Origin: Bacteroidota bacterium
GTDB lineage: Bacteria > Bacteroidota > Bacteroidia > Bacteroidales > Prolixibacteraceae
Reading direction: 5' to 3'
Assembly: GCA_023412195.1 (NCBI GenBank)
Contig: JAEYNZ010000052.1
Span: forward strand, 1 to 64,000
DNA length: 64,000 nt
Every line of letters starts with the position of its first letter. Position 1 is the first letter of the stretch. This document shows positions 43,167 through 52,295 of this stretch, piece after piece. The notes under the pieces are model-generated. The model ran no database searches. It was not told where the DNA came from and saw nothing but the letters and a program-made list of their open reading frames with translations. The position numbers were made by a program, and so were the translations under genes.

Positions 43167-44921
43167 ATGAAAAATTTCAATTTAAAACCTTTTGTTCTTC
43201 TGCTTTTTGTGGCTGTGGTTTTTTCGGGCTGCGCAGGTCTCAAAAAGATGAAGAGGAACGCTGACCAGATCCAGTTTAAAGTCACGCCCGAAGTTCTTGA
43301 AACACATGCAGGAGAAGTTGATTTATCTATAGATGGAAGATTTCCTGCAAAATATTTTAATAAAAAAGCTACTTTGACAGCTACACCTGTTCTGGTATAT
43401 GAAGGTGGTGAGACAGAATTAAGTCCGGTAACTTTACAGGGTGAAAAAGTTCAGGGCAATAACAGGGTTATTAGTCTTAATGCAGGTGGAACATTCAGCT
43501 ATAAAGACGCCGTTGATTTTAATGAGGATATGAGAAAATCGGAGCTTGTAATGAATATTCAGGCAGCCAGGGGAGCACGTACCCTCGATTTCAATCCGAT
43601 TAAAATTGCTGACGGGGTTATTGCTACAAGCACAAATGTTGCCAATTTTCCAAAACCAATTCTTGGTGTTCGTCGTGAAGCCAATAATTCAGGTAAATAT
43701 GATCCTAACATCGATCCATTCCAGAGAATTGTTCCTGATGAAATGGTTGCTGATATTCATTATCAGATAAACCGTGCGAATTTGCTCAATGAGGAAATTT
43801 CAAAGGAAGATGTTAGAAAATTGCTGGAGTATACCCAGAGTGCCAACACAGAAGAACGTATCAACCTTCAGAACATTGAAGTTTCAGCATACGCTTCACC
43901 TGACGGATCTATTGATTTCAATACCGAACTTGCCGGTAAAAGGAAAGACACATCATCTGAATTTCTTTCAAAAAGGTTACGTCAGCTGGGTGTTGACATG
44001 AGCCTTAGAACAAGATATACACCTGAAGACTGGGACGGATTTAAGGAAAAAGTTGAACAATCCAATATCCAGGATAAGGAACTTATCCTTCGTGTACTTT
44101 CAATGTACAACGATCCAGAGGTTCGTGAACGTGAAATCCGTAACCTGTCTGAAACTTTTACAGCACTGGCAGATGATATTCTCCCCCAGCTTCGCCGTGC
44201 AAAACTTCTTACAAGCGTTGAACTCATAGGTAAAACAGATGAAGAACTGATGTCTCTTGCAAAATCAGATCCTGCATCTCTTAATCCTGCAGAATTGCTC
44301 TATGCAGCCACCCTGTTCAGCAGTCTTGAAGAACAACTTGACATCTACAATTCGTTCATTAAAGTATACCCTAACGACTGGCGCGGTCCAAACAACGCTG
44401 GTTACATACAGGTAAAACAAATGAACTATACTGCTGCCAAACCTTTATTTGAAAAAGCAGAGACTTTAAGGAACAATGAACCAGTTGTTAAAAATAATCT
44501 TGGTGCCATTGCACTTTATGAAAACAGGATTGAAGATGCAGAAACGTTGTTTGGTGCAGCATCCGGGGCAGGTGAAGAAGTGAACTACAACCTGGGAATC
44601 GTTAGTATCAAAAAAGCAAATTATGATCAGGCAGTGAAATATTTCCAGAATCATCAGGATGTCAATTCTGCACTGGCTAAAATGCTTACAGGTGACAATA
44701 ATGGCGCTCTCAGGGATCTGGAAGCATTCGACCAGCCAAAATGTTTCATGAAAGAATATCTGAAAGCAGTTGTTGGCGCACGCACAGCAAGGGAGAACCT
44801 TGTGTTTGATTCGCTGAAGGCAGCCGTTCAAATTAATCCGGAAGTGAAACAAAGAGCAAAAACCGATCTGGAATTTGCCAAATATTTTAATGACTCACGG
44901 TTCCAGGCCATTGTGAACTAG
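43167..44921 (+). CDS. TPR-containing outer-membrane lipoprotein with OmpA-like segment
   Basis: This 584-aa lipoprotein (lipobox FSGC, Cys22) has a beta-rich N-terminal part (to about residue 170), a region resembling an OmpA-type domain (IEVSAYASPDGSIDFNTELAGKRK, about 235-260), and tetratricopeptide-like repeats from about residue 375 to 540 (AAKPLFEKAETLRNNEPVVKNNLG; AVKYFQNH). It is probably anchored in the outer membrane facing the periplasm. Function is unknown; scaffolding or cell-wall contact is plausible. It has a strong promoter and terminator of its own, so it is likely well expressed. Confidence 0.8.
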   Translation: MKNFNLKPFVLLLFVAVVFSGCAGLKKMKRNADQIQFKVTPEVLETHAGEVDLSIDGRFPAKYFNKKATLTATPVLVYEGGETELSPVTLQGEKVQGNNRVISLNAGGTFSYKDAVDFNEDMRKSELVMNIQAARGARTLDFNPIKIADGVIATSTNVANFPKPILGVRREANNSGKYDPNIDPFQRIVPDEMVADIHYQINRANLLNEEISKEDVRKLLEYTQSANTEERINLQNIEVSAYASPDGSIDFNTELAGKRKDTSSEFLSKRLRQLGVDMSLRTRYTPEDWDGFKEKVEQSNIQDKELILRVLSMYNDPEVREREIRNLSETFTALADDILPQLRRAKLLTSVELIGKTDEELMSLAKSDPASLNPAELLYAATLFSSLEEQLDIYNSFIKVYPNDWRGPNNAGYIQVKQMNYTAAKPLFEKAETLRNNEPVVKNNLGAIALYENRIEDAETLFGAASGAGEEVNYNLGIVSIKKANYDQAVKYFQNHQDVNSALAKMLTGDNNGALRDLEAFDQPKCFMKEYLKAVVGARTARENLVFDSLKAAVQINPEVKQRAKTDLEFAKYFNDSRFQAIVN

Positions 44922-44939
44922 ATTATACAGTTATAATAA

Positions 44940-44974
44940 AAAAAGGGTAGTCGATGATCGGCTACCCTTTTTTT
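44940..44974 (+). terminator. Rho-independent terminator
   Basis: AAAGGGTAG pairs with CTACCCTTT around a short structured loop (TCGATGATCGG), followed by TTTTTT. It ends the TPR lipoprotein transcript. Confidence 0.85.
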
Positions 44975-45048
44975 ATGACTTTTTACTTTCCTTATTTCAA
45001 ATGAAAACCGTATTTTTTCGGAATTGAATACATCTTTATAAATTTAAT

Positions 45049-46419
45049 ATGGAAATCATAAACAATTACATCGAGGAACATAAGGAAAGGTTCCTGGAAG
45101 AATTATTTGGCCTGATGCGTATTCCATCCGTCAGTTCATTGAAGGATCATAAACCTGACATGTATAAAGCTGCAGAATACTGGAAGAAAATTCTGACCGA
45201 TGCAGGTGCTGATAAAGCCGCCATTCATGAGACAGAAGGCAATCCTGTGGTATATGCAGAGAAAATTATAGATGCTTCACTGCCTACTGTGCTGGTTTAT
45301 TCACATATGGATGTGATGCCTGTAGATCCGGTCGAAAAATGGGTAACGCCTCCTTTTGAACCGGAAGTACGTAATGGTAAAATTATGGGCCGGGGTGCCG
45401 ATGATGATAAAGGACAAGGCATGATGCATGCAAAGGCTTTTGAATTGATGGTAAAAACCGGATCGCTTCCTTGCAATGTGAAGTTTATGATAGAAGGTGA
45501 AGAAGAAATAGGTTCACCCAATCTTGGAAAATGGTGCAGGGACAATAAGGAAATGCTGAAGGCTGATGTTATTTTGGTTTCCGATACCTCCATGATTGCT
45601 GCCGATATTCCTTCCATTACAACCGGACTTCGCGGACTTGCCTACTGGCAGGTAGAGGTTACGGGGCCAAACCGCGATCTGCATTCCGGACTGTTTGGAG
45701 GAACAGTTGCCAATCCGATAAACGTGCTGTGCGATATGATCAGCAGTATGGTGGATGAAAAAGGGCGTATCACAATTCCAGGGTTTTACGATGATGTGCT
45801 TGAAGTTTCGCGCGAAGAGCGGGAGCTTTTGGGAAAGGCTCCTTTCAATGAAGAGAGTTACAAAAAGGCTATTGATGTAAAGGAACTTTCCGGTGAAGAA
45901 GGATATTCACCTACAGAGCGGACAGGAATCAGGCCATCATTTGATGTCTGTGGCATTTGGGGTGGTTATACTGGAGAAGGTGCCAAAACTGTACTGCCAT
46001 CAAAGGCTTATGCCAAGATATCTACAAGGCTGGTACCTAACCAGGATCATGTGAAGATATCAGAATTGTTTAAAAACCATTTCGAAAGCATCGCACCGGA
46101 ATCGGTAAAGGTTGAGGTTACTCCGCTCCATGGAGGACAAGGTTATGTATGCCCTATTGATTTTCCGGCATATAAGGCAGCTGAGCAGGCGTATACCGAT
46201 GTTTACGGGAAGAGGCCTGTTCCGGTACGCTCAGGTGGCAGTATCCCCATCATTTCAACATTTGAGGAGGTGCTGGGTATTAAGTCGGTACTGATGGGGT
46301 TCGGCCTCGAATCAGATGCGATACATTCACCCAATGAAAATTATCCGTTAGAGCAGTTCTATAATGGTATCCGGACAATACCATTATTCTACAAATATTT
46401 TGCGCAGAAATATTCATAA
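45049..46419 (+). CDS. M20-family dipeptidase
   Basis: This 456-aa cytoplasmic metallopeptidase belongs to peptidase family M20. The first metal motif is SHMDVMP with the catalytic Asp two residues after His, followed by the bridging-Asp motif GRGADDDKGQG and the catalytic/metal acids in IEGEEEIGS. The lid domain (about residues 205-365) is complete. A late His in DAIHSPNE (near residue 425) supplies the last ligand. Length and motif set are as in carnosinase-like dipeptidases. No signal peptide is present. Confidence 0.93.
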   Translation: MEIINNYIEEHKERFLEELFGLMRIPSVSSLKDHKPDMYKAAEYWKKILTDAGADKAAIHETEGNPVVYAEKIIDASLPTVLVYSHMDVMPVDPVEKWVTPPFEPEVRNGKIMGRGADDDKGQGMMHAKAFELMVKTGSLPCNVKFMIEGEEEIGSPNLGKWCRDNKEMLKADVILVSDTSMIAADIPSITTGLRGLAYWQVEVTGPNRDLHSGLFGGTVANPINVLCDMISSMVDEKGRITIPGFYDDVLEVSREERELLGKAPFNEESYKKAIDVKELSGEEGYSPTERTGIRPSFDVCGIWGGYTGEGAKTVLPSKAYAKISTRLVPNQDHVKISELFKNHFESIAPESVKVEVTPLHGGQGYVCPIDFPAYKAAEQAYTDVYGKRPVPVRSGGSIPIISTFEEVLGIKSVLMGFGLESDAIHSPNENYPLEQFYNGIRTIPLFYKYFAQKYS

Positions 46420-46444
46420 TATATAAAGGTTTATGATCACTTCA

Positions 46445-46479
46445 GGAAGAGGGATTCCATTATTTGGAGTCCCTCTTCC
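46445..46479. terminator. Bidirectional terminator between convergent genes
   Basis: A perfect 10-bp stem GGAAGAGGGA (46445-46454) with TCCCTCTTCC (46470-46479) and an inner TTCC/GGAG pairing. It lies between the M20 peptidase and the convergent gene at 46504. Confidence 0.6.
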
Positions 46480-46503
46480 GGTTTCTTGGGATGAGGATGC
46501 TGC

Positions 46504-46791
46504 TCAGAATTTCTTAATGCTGATTTTCAGTATAGCCTGTTTTTCTTTTAGGGAAACAGAAATTTCCTTCTTATCCAGGCTGCTCAGGATTTTAGCAAAA
46601 TCAATTCCGCCGGTAGATTTTTCCTGAGGCTGAATTGAAGGTGGAGGATCAGATTTCGTGGGTGCTGCTTCCATAAATGATTTTATCAGGCCATTTAAAA
46701 ATTCTTCGGAAACGGGTATTTCACCTTCAATTGTTAATCCTTTCATTTCCTGAAGGTTATTATCAGTGATTTTGTTGATAATTGCGTACAT
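46504..46791 (-). CDS. Small hypothetical protein
   Basis: This 95-aa protein has a hydrophilic centre (PTKSDPPPSIQPQEKSTGG) linking two short structured ends. No signal peptide, membrane segment or known motif. It lies 13 bp downstream of the 196-aa gene and is surely cotranscribed. The N-terminal part (NLQEMKGLTIEGEIPVSEEFLNGLIKSF) may be a small interaction domain. Confidence 0.65.
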   Translation of the reverse strand: MYAIINKITDNNLQEMKGLTIEGEIPVSEEFLNGLIKSFMEAAPTKSDPPPSIQPQEKSTGGIDFAKILSSLDKKEISVSLKEKQAILKISIKKF

Positions 46792-46804
46792 AAGAGTTGT
46801 ATTT

Positions 46805-47395
46805 TTATGTGATTTTCAAACTGAAGCGGACGATTAACTGGTTTTGGTAAGTATATATTCCTTCCCACTGAATGAGATTGTTTATGAATCCAAGATTCTG
46901 TTGACGAAGAACCTCTCCAAGGTTCACAACTATTTCTGAACCGGTAACCTTAAAAGCAGCTGCTTTTACAGGATCTTCTTCATCTTCCCCTCCTAAAATT
47001 GATTTAAACCATCTGAATCCCTTCTTTAAGGAAACAAAGGAATTGAGAAGTGCCCTTTCATAGAACCGCAGGCCTTCAAGGAAACCTATAATGATTTTAG
47101 GATCTCCATTGCTGCTGTATTCAATCTCCTGAATCCTGCACCTTATTGATCTTTTTATTTTTTCATGGTCGATCTCTACTGTTAGTTCATCCTGGTCAAG
47201 TTCATGTACAGCCAGTGTTCTAAAATCTTTCATTTTATCGGATGATGAGATCATTTCAACAAAAATTGAATTTAACAGGGTCTCATGCACCGGCAGTTTC
47301 ACTGCAATGTCTGCACCCTTGAAAGCATTGAACTCATGTTCCCTGAGTTTCTGAAGTAAATCGTCTTTGAATGAACCTGAATTCATGATAATCAT
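46805..47395 (-). CDS. Hypothetical protein
   Basis: This 196-aa soluble protein (or 193 aa if it starts at the ATG at 47386) has mixed alpha/beta content and an acidic segment (GGEDEEDP) near residue 138. No family recognised. It opens a two-gene unit with the 95-aa gene. The 318 bp upstream (47396-47713) must contain its promoter. Confidence 0.68.
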   Translation of the reverse strand: MIIMNSGSFKDDLLQKLREHEFNAFKGADIAVKLPVHETLLNSIFVEMISSSDKMKDFRTLAVHELDQDELTVEIDHEKIKRSIRCRIQEIEYSSNGDPKIIIGFLEGLRFYERALLNSFVSLKKGFRWFKSILGGEDEEDPVKAAAFKVTGSEIVVNLGEVLRQQNLGFINNLIQWEGIYTYQNQLIVRFSLKIT

Positions 47396-47713
47396 TTTGA
47401 TTACAACATCGTTAAGGCAGGTTGTGTTCGATTTGAGATTTACTGCAGATGAAAATTAGTGCAATTGGAAATGATTTTTAGATATAATCTCCTGATTGTC
47501 CCGTACATGTTAAATGTACTGTAGCAGGATTGATTGCATCTGAAAGAAAGTTGAAAATGGAGGTAATAAGTGAAAGAAAATCCAATACATTATATGCTTC
47601 TGTACTTTCTGAAATATAAAAGAATCAACAGGAAGTACATTCAGGATTAATGTAATAAATAATCATTTATGATACATAATGATTTCCGGGGTATTTTAAT
47701 ATGGTGCGTCCTT
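47396..47713. other. Intergenic region without recognised genes
   Basis: AT-rich; I see no coding frame, RNA gene, repeat or convincing promoter motif in these 318 bp. Confidence 0.6.
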
Positions 47714-48355
47714 TTACCTAAACCGCATCCTGTATTCAATCCCAAGGATATGGATGGATTGTTTATCTGTGAAATAATCATGTAACCTGTAGTAAAGACC
47801 TATACGGTGAAGTTTTCCCATATTGCGTGTAAAGCCAACATCCATCCGCGATTTATGTATTTCCTTTGAATTCAGGTTATGAAATAACTCATAATTGGCG
47901 AAAGGTGTGATTTTATTACCCTTAATATTGTATTCCAGGCTTACACGTGGCCTTAAATATCTTCCTGGTTCGTCATCCTGCGAATCATTGCTTGAAGTAT
48001 ACCTTGTTCGCAGGGAAGCTTCAAAGCGGTCAAATTTCCGCGATGCCGTCGCATCAAGGGCAATGCGGCTGTAGTTGACATCCCCCTTGGCCTTGATTTC
48101 CGTGCCAAGCCTGTATGAACCTGCCAATGTAAGAAAATTTACAGGTCGCCAGGCTAATTTGCCCTGAACCAGGTATTCATCGAGGTTGAACTGATCCTGA
48201 AACCGGAATTCCGGCGTAATGCTGAATGCAAAATCTTTTAAAAAGTCTTTTCGGAATTCAAGTTCAAACCAGGTTCCGAATTTCTCTGTTTTGGCAATTG
48301 ACTGAAAGCTGGCCAACAGCAGGATGAATATTAATATGGAATTTAATTGTTTCAT
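47714..48355 (-). CDS. DUF2490 outer-membrane beta-barrel protein
   Basis: This 213-aa protein has a signal peptide (about 1-21) and the strand pattern of DUF2490: GTWFELEFRKDF, SITPEFRFQDQ, YLRPRVSLEYNI, ending IHILGIEYRMRFR. It is predicted to be a 10-12 stranded barrel in the outer membrane. The start overlaps the DUF4956 gene by 4 bp. It completes a three-gene set with a polyphosphate-polymerase-like protein and a membrane protein. Confidence 0.83.
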   Translation of the reverse strand: MKQLNSILIFILLLASFQSIAKTEKFGTWFELEFRKDFLKDFAFSITPEFRFQDQFNLDEYLVQGKLAWRPVNFLTLAGSYRLGTEIKAKGDVNYSRIALDATASRKFDRFEASLRTRYTSSNDSQDDEPGRYLRPRVSLEYNIKGNKITPFANYELFHNLNSKEIHKSRMDVGFTRNMGKLHRIGLYYRLHDYFTDKQSIHILGIEYRMRFR

Positions 48356-48984
48356 AATCTGATTTCTCTTTTCGATTGTCCGTTGTTATCAAAATAGATG
48401 GTGATGCGGGCAATATCGCGAAGGTAGTTGATTTTATCCACCTGGTACCTTACTATTTTAACACCTGTCCGGGCTTCCAGGTCACGAATCATTTCTGCTT
48501 CTTTCGACTTATGCATGTTTTCTATTTTTTCATATAAAATAACAAGTGAATTTTCCTGCCGTAACATCAGGACCCTCTCCAGCGCCCATAAGGCACCTAC
48601 AAGAAGCAGGTTTACAAAAGTCAGTTCTATATAGCCGAAGTAATCTTTGGAAAGGGCATTTATAACCGAAACTGCTATAATGATAAACAGGTAGGTCATC
48701 TCTTTTGGAGGGATTGCGTCGGTTCTGTATCTTATAATACCGAAAATAGCAAAAAGACCCAGGGCAAACCCCAGTTCAATGCGCACACTCTCAAGTAGGA
48801 AAACCAGCAAAAAAACAGCGATGCTTATAGCAAAATAACTGAAGTAAAACTCTTTCCGCTTGCTGATGCGGGCATAAAGCAGTACCACGATTACAAAAGT
48901 TGCCAACAGGTTGAAGGCAAATCGCAGAGCCAGTGTAATTAAGGATTCCAGCAGAGCTGACTCAATGTTTAGAAGATAAGGCAT
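48352..48984 (-). CDS. DUF4956 inner-membrane protein
   Basis: This 210-aa protein has four or five membrane helices in the first 130 residues (including FAIFGIIRYRTDAIPPKEMTYL, the DUF4956 signature) and a cytoplasmic tail with ARTGVKIVRYQVDKINYLRDIARITIYF. DUF4956 genes are commonly next to VTC-domain genes. It overlaps the VTC gene by 16 bp and the DUF2490 gene by 4 bp. It might form the membrane channel for a product made by the VTC protein; that is inference. Confidence 0.88.
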   Translation of the reverse strand: MPYLLNIESALLESLITLALRFAFNLLATFVIVVLLYARISKRKEFYFSYFAISIAVFLLVFLLESVRIELGFALGLFAIFGIIRYRTDAIPPKEMTYLFIIIAVSVINALSKDYFGYIELTFVNLLLVGALWALERVLMLRQENSLVILYEKIENMHKSKEAEMIRDLEARTGVKIVRYQVDKINYLRDIARITIYFDNNGQSKREIRL

Positions 48985-49742
48985 TTTTCGTTTTTATTTA
49001 GTATTTTATTTTCAAGTGTCATTAGCCGTGGTTTGAAGGCATTCCGTTTCATTTCTGTATCAATCAAGGCCCTTCCTGTGCAATATTTAGACAAGCCTTT
49101 ATGCCTGATTCCTAAATCCTTTAATATGGAAACCAGTTTAGAAGCTTTTAACTGGTGTCCACGTTTCACTTCAATGATAGCCAAACTGTCGGGTGAAAAA
49201 CCTCCTTTGGCATTCCAGAACTTCAGGCCAAAATCAATGGTGCACCTTTCCGTTTTTTCTTTATCAACCAAGGAGATGCGGTTAAAGCTGTTAAAAAGTA
49301 CCTGTTCTGGAAGCATATCCCCGTAAGGTGATTTTTCCTTTAGAAACTGGTATTCTTCTTTTGTCAGGCTTCCGGTGGTGAACGGTACTTCAATCCTGCT
49401 TTTGATGGTTCTCTCCTTGTTGGTTTTTCTCTTTATTTCGAAGTATCCTTTAGCAGACGTGCTGTATTTTCGCCGCCTGATTTTATATCTGTCGCGGAAT
49501 CCATTATGATGCTTAAGATATAATTCATTTCCATTTACCTCGAAATAGATCGTCTGGTATTGTATAATTCGTTGATTATTCACCTCCAGTACGTCATAAT
49601 AAGGCAACAGAGCATCAAGCAATGGTTTTAGTTGAGAATCATGGAACCAGAATTTCCTGTCAATGCGGTTCATAAGTTTTACATTGCTGATATCCTCAAG
49701 TGTAACTGATTGGAAAGCGTATATTTTAGAAAAGTCCGTCAC
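48969..49742 (-). CDS. VTC-domain protein (polyphosphate polymerase family)
   Basis: This 257-aa cytoplasmic protein has the triphosphate-tunnel fold of the yeast VTC catalytic domain, which makes inorganic polyphosphate from ATP. The tunnel's basic residues can be traced: RKFWF (29-33), RDRYKIRRRKY (83-93), FEIKRK (101-106), EVKRG (191-195, with the metal-binding Glu) and GLSKYCTG (216-223). The start appears to be GTG at 49742. It is the first gene of a tightly overlapping trio. Polyphosphate synthesis is likely by family but unproven; other tunnel-fold activities exist. Confidence 0.85.
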   Translation of the reverse strand: MTDFSKIYAFQSVTLEDISNVKLMNRIDRKFWFHDSQLKPLLDALLPYYDVLEVNNQRIIQYQTIYFEVNGNELYLKHHNGFRDRYKIRRRKYSTSAKGYFEIKRKTNKERTIKSRIEVPFTTGSLTKEEYQFLKEKSPYGDMLPEQVLFNSFNRISLVDKEKTERCTIDFGLKFWNAKGGFSPDSLAIIEVKRGHQLKASKLVSILKDLGIRHKGLSKYCTGRALIDTEMKRNAFKPRLMTLENKILNKNEKCLIF

Positions 49743-49847
49743 CCCTGGTATTATTCTGTTTTGTACAAAAATGTAAAAAATAATTAAGACAAACCAAAAA
49801 TTTCATGGTGTTTTCTTTTTCTGCTTATTGCTAAGGCAGATTGATCC

Positions 49848-49877
49848 TTTGAAAAATCATTATTCTGGTTATTTTTG
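49848..49877 (+). promoter_or_regulatory. Bacteroidota promoter, about 270 bp upstream of GH67
   Basis: TTTG (49848-49851), 18-nt spacer, TATTTTTG (49870-49877). Transcription would start near 49884. This implies a leader of about 265 nt before the alpha-glucuronidase start, containing one small frame (49902-50012). Confidence 0.6.
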
Positions 49878-49901
49878 CTTATTACCAATGAAACTGACGG
49901 A

Positions 49902-50012
49902 ATGAAACATTTATTTGTACTTAGGTATCGTTTCAACATAGTTAGCTCTTTGGTAAATCATGCTGAAAGCCCAACAGTGAATGATAGAGATTTGTTTGAA
50001 CTGGCAGGATAA
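49902..50012 (+). CDS. Possible 36-aa leader peptide or gene remnant
   Basis: An ATG-started frame of 36 codons (MKHLFVLRYRF... ending DRDLFELAG) lies between a strong promoter and the GH67 gene. It has no recognisable domain. It may be a leader peptide, a fossil of a longer gene, or chance. Confidence 0.2.
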   Translation: MKHLFVLRYRFNIVSSLVNHAESPTVNDRDLFELAG

Positions 50013-50150
50013 AATCTTAAAAAATAAATGGCAGCCATATTGAATCTTCTCCTGAAAGGTTTTCAAAGAAAAGAGTTCTATAAAAGATCTGTAGTAAGAG
50101 AGCAGATGAAACGTTCAGTGAAATTTATGAGACAATTAAATGAAATCATC

Positions 50151-52295
50151 ATGAAATCGACATTCACCGTAGTTCTGTTTATTCTGTTTTTATCAATCTC
50201 TGTTTGTGCGGAAGATGGCTATGATTTATGGCTGAGATATGTTCCTGTAGAAAACGCATCGTTGCTTGAAAAATACAAGCTTCAGATACAAAATGTTGTT
50301 ATTGATGGTTCTTCTCCGCAATTAGCTGCTGCCAGACAAGAATTAATAACAGGATTATCCGGAATGCTGGGTGTAAAACCTGATTTCCCTGAATCAGTAG
50401 CTCCTTCCGGATGCTTGGTGATTGGAAAGCCCGAATCCTTCGATTTTGTAAAAACGCACACCGGGCATGAGGAATTAGAATCAATAGGTGGCGAAGGTTT
50501 TATAATCAGAAGTACTCCTGCCGGAAACCTCCTTATTGCCGCAAATTCAGATATTGGCCTGTTATACGGGGTTTTTAGGTTTCTGCAGATCCTGCAACAG
50601 GAGAAGGATCTTTCGGAACTAAACATCATTGATGCACCAAAAACCGGAATCAGGATACTAAATCATTGGGACAACCTTGACCGCACTGTTGAAAGGGGTT
50701 ATGCCGGCTTTTCACTGTGGGACTGGTTTCGCCTACCTGAAGTGATTCACCCTCGATATATAGATTATGCCCGTGCCAATGCTTCAGTTGGAATCAATGG
50801 AACGGTGCTTACCAATGTGAATGCCAATGCACTGATACTTACGCCTGTTTATCTTGAAAAGGTCAGGGCACTTGCCGATGCCTTCCGTCCTTATGGATTA
50901 AAAGTTTATCTGACAGCAAGGTTCAGTGCTCCTATTGAGCTGGATAAGCTGAGTACTGCTGATCCGCTGGACCCACGGGTTCAGGAATGGTGGAACAGGA
51001 AAGTAGAAGAAATATATAAATATGTACCCGATTTCGGAGGTTTCCTTGTGAAGGCAAATTCAGAAGGACAGCCTGGCCCACAGGATTATAACCGTTCTCA
51101 TGCTGAAGGGGCCAATATGTTGGCTGATGCAGTGGCTCCCTTTGGCGGTATTGTGATGTGGAGGGCTTTTGTTTATGACCAGGATGTACCCGAAGATCGT
51201 ACCAAACAGGCTTATAATGAGTTTAAGCCATTGGATGGTCATTTCAGGGATAATGTAATCGTTCAGGTTAAAAACGGCCCGCTCGATTTTCAGCCAAGAG
51301 AACCTTTTCATCCTCTTTTTGGAGCAATGGAAAAATCAAACCTGATGATGGAATTCCAGATTACGCAGGAATATCTTGGTTTCTCGACCCATCTGGTTTA
51401 CCTGGCTCCCCTATTTGAAGAATGTCTTAAAGCAGATACATGGGCAAGAGGAGAGGGGTCAACAGTTGCAAGATCTATTGATGGCTCTTTACACGGGCAG
51501 AAACTTACGGGTATGGCAGGTGTTGCCAATATTGGTACCGACCGGAACTGGACCGGACATCCATTTGCCCAATCCAACTGGTATGCTTTTGGCAAACTGG
51601 CATGGGATCCATATCTTTCATCAGAGGTTATTGCGGATGAGTGGATCAGGATGACTTTTAATAAAAATACTACCTTTCTGGGGAGCATTAAAGACATGAT
51701 GTTGAAGTCAAGAGAAACTTGTGTCAGATATATGACTCCGCTGGGATTGCATCATATTATGGCGCGTGGGCACCATCATGGACCGGGCCCCTGGGTAGAG
51801 GGAGGAAGGCCCGATTGGACTGCTTTATATTACCACAGGGCTGGGTCCGATGGCATCGGGTTTGACAGAACCTCGGGTGGAAGCCATGCCACAGGACAAT
51901 ATTTCCCTCCGGTAGCAGGAATTTTTGATGATATAGAAACTTGTCCGGAAAATTTACTTCTGTGGTTTCACAGGGTGCCGTGGGATTTTGTTATGAAATC
52001 AGGAAATATTCTCTGGAATGAATTGGCTTTACAGTATCAGCAAGGTGTATCAGAAGTACGTGATATGCAGCAAAACTGGGATGCCTTGGAAGCGTATGTT
52101 GACCGGGAAAGATTTCAGTATGTAAAATCACTTCTTGCTATTCAGGAAAAAGAAGCTGTGTGGTGGCGCAACTCATGCCTGCTATATTTCCAGACTTTTT
52201 CAAAAATGCCACTTCCTGAAGGAGTGGAAGATCCAGATCAAACTCTGGAACATTATATGAAAATAAGGGAGGTTCATATGCCAGGGCACCCTTAG
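50151..52295 (+). CDS. aguA: Alpha-glucuronidase, glycoside hydrolase family 67
   Basis: This 714-aa exported enzyme removes (4-O-methyl)glucuronic acid from the terminal xylose of xylo-oligosaccharides. The GH67 hallmarks are present: KANSEGQPGP with the likely acid catalyst E305, DNVIVQVKNGPLDFQPREP (about 367-385) and HHHGPGPW in the C-terminal part. The start at 50151 opens the signal peptide (residues 1-20); earlier in-frame ATGs at 50028 and 50127 would add a non-signal extension. Length is normal. Its stop codon overlaps that of the convergent lipoprotein gene. Functionally it links to the CE15 esterases at 19796-23409. Confidence 0.95.
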   Translation: MKSTFTVVLFILFLSISVCAEDGYDLWLRYVPVENASLLEKYKLQIQNVVIDGSSPQLAAARQELITGLSGMLGVKPDFPESVAPSGCLVIGKPESFDFVKTHTGHEELESIGGEGFIIRSTPAGNLLIAANSDIGLLYGVFRFLQILQQEKDLSELNIIDAPKTGIRILNHWDNLDRTVERGYAGFSLWDWFRLPEVIHPRYIDYARANASVGINGTVLTNVNANALILTPVYLEKVRALADAFRPYGLKVYLTARFSAPIELDKLSTADPLDPRVQEWWNRKVEEIYKYVPDFGGFLVKANSEGQPGPQDYNRSHAEGANMLADAVAPFGGIVMWRAFVYDQDVPEDRTKQAYNEFKPLDGHFRDNVIVQVKNGPLDFQPREPFHPLFGAMEKSNLMMEFQITQEYLGFSTHLVYLAPLFEECLKADTWARGEGSTVARSIDGSLHGQKLTGMAGVANIGTDRNWTGHPFAQSNWYAFGKLAWDPYLSSEVIADEWIRMTFNKNTTFLGSIKDMMLKSRETCVRYMTPLGLHHIMARGHHHGPGPWVEGGRPDWTALYYHRAGSDGIGFDRTSGGSHATGQYFPPVAGIFDDIETCPENLLLWFHRVPWDFVMKSGNILWNELALQYQQGVSEVRDMQQNWDALEAYVDRERFQYVKSLLAIQEKEAVWWRNSCLLYFQTFSKMPLPEGVEDPDQTLEHYMKIREVHMPGHP

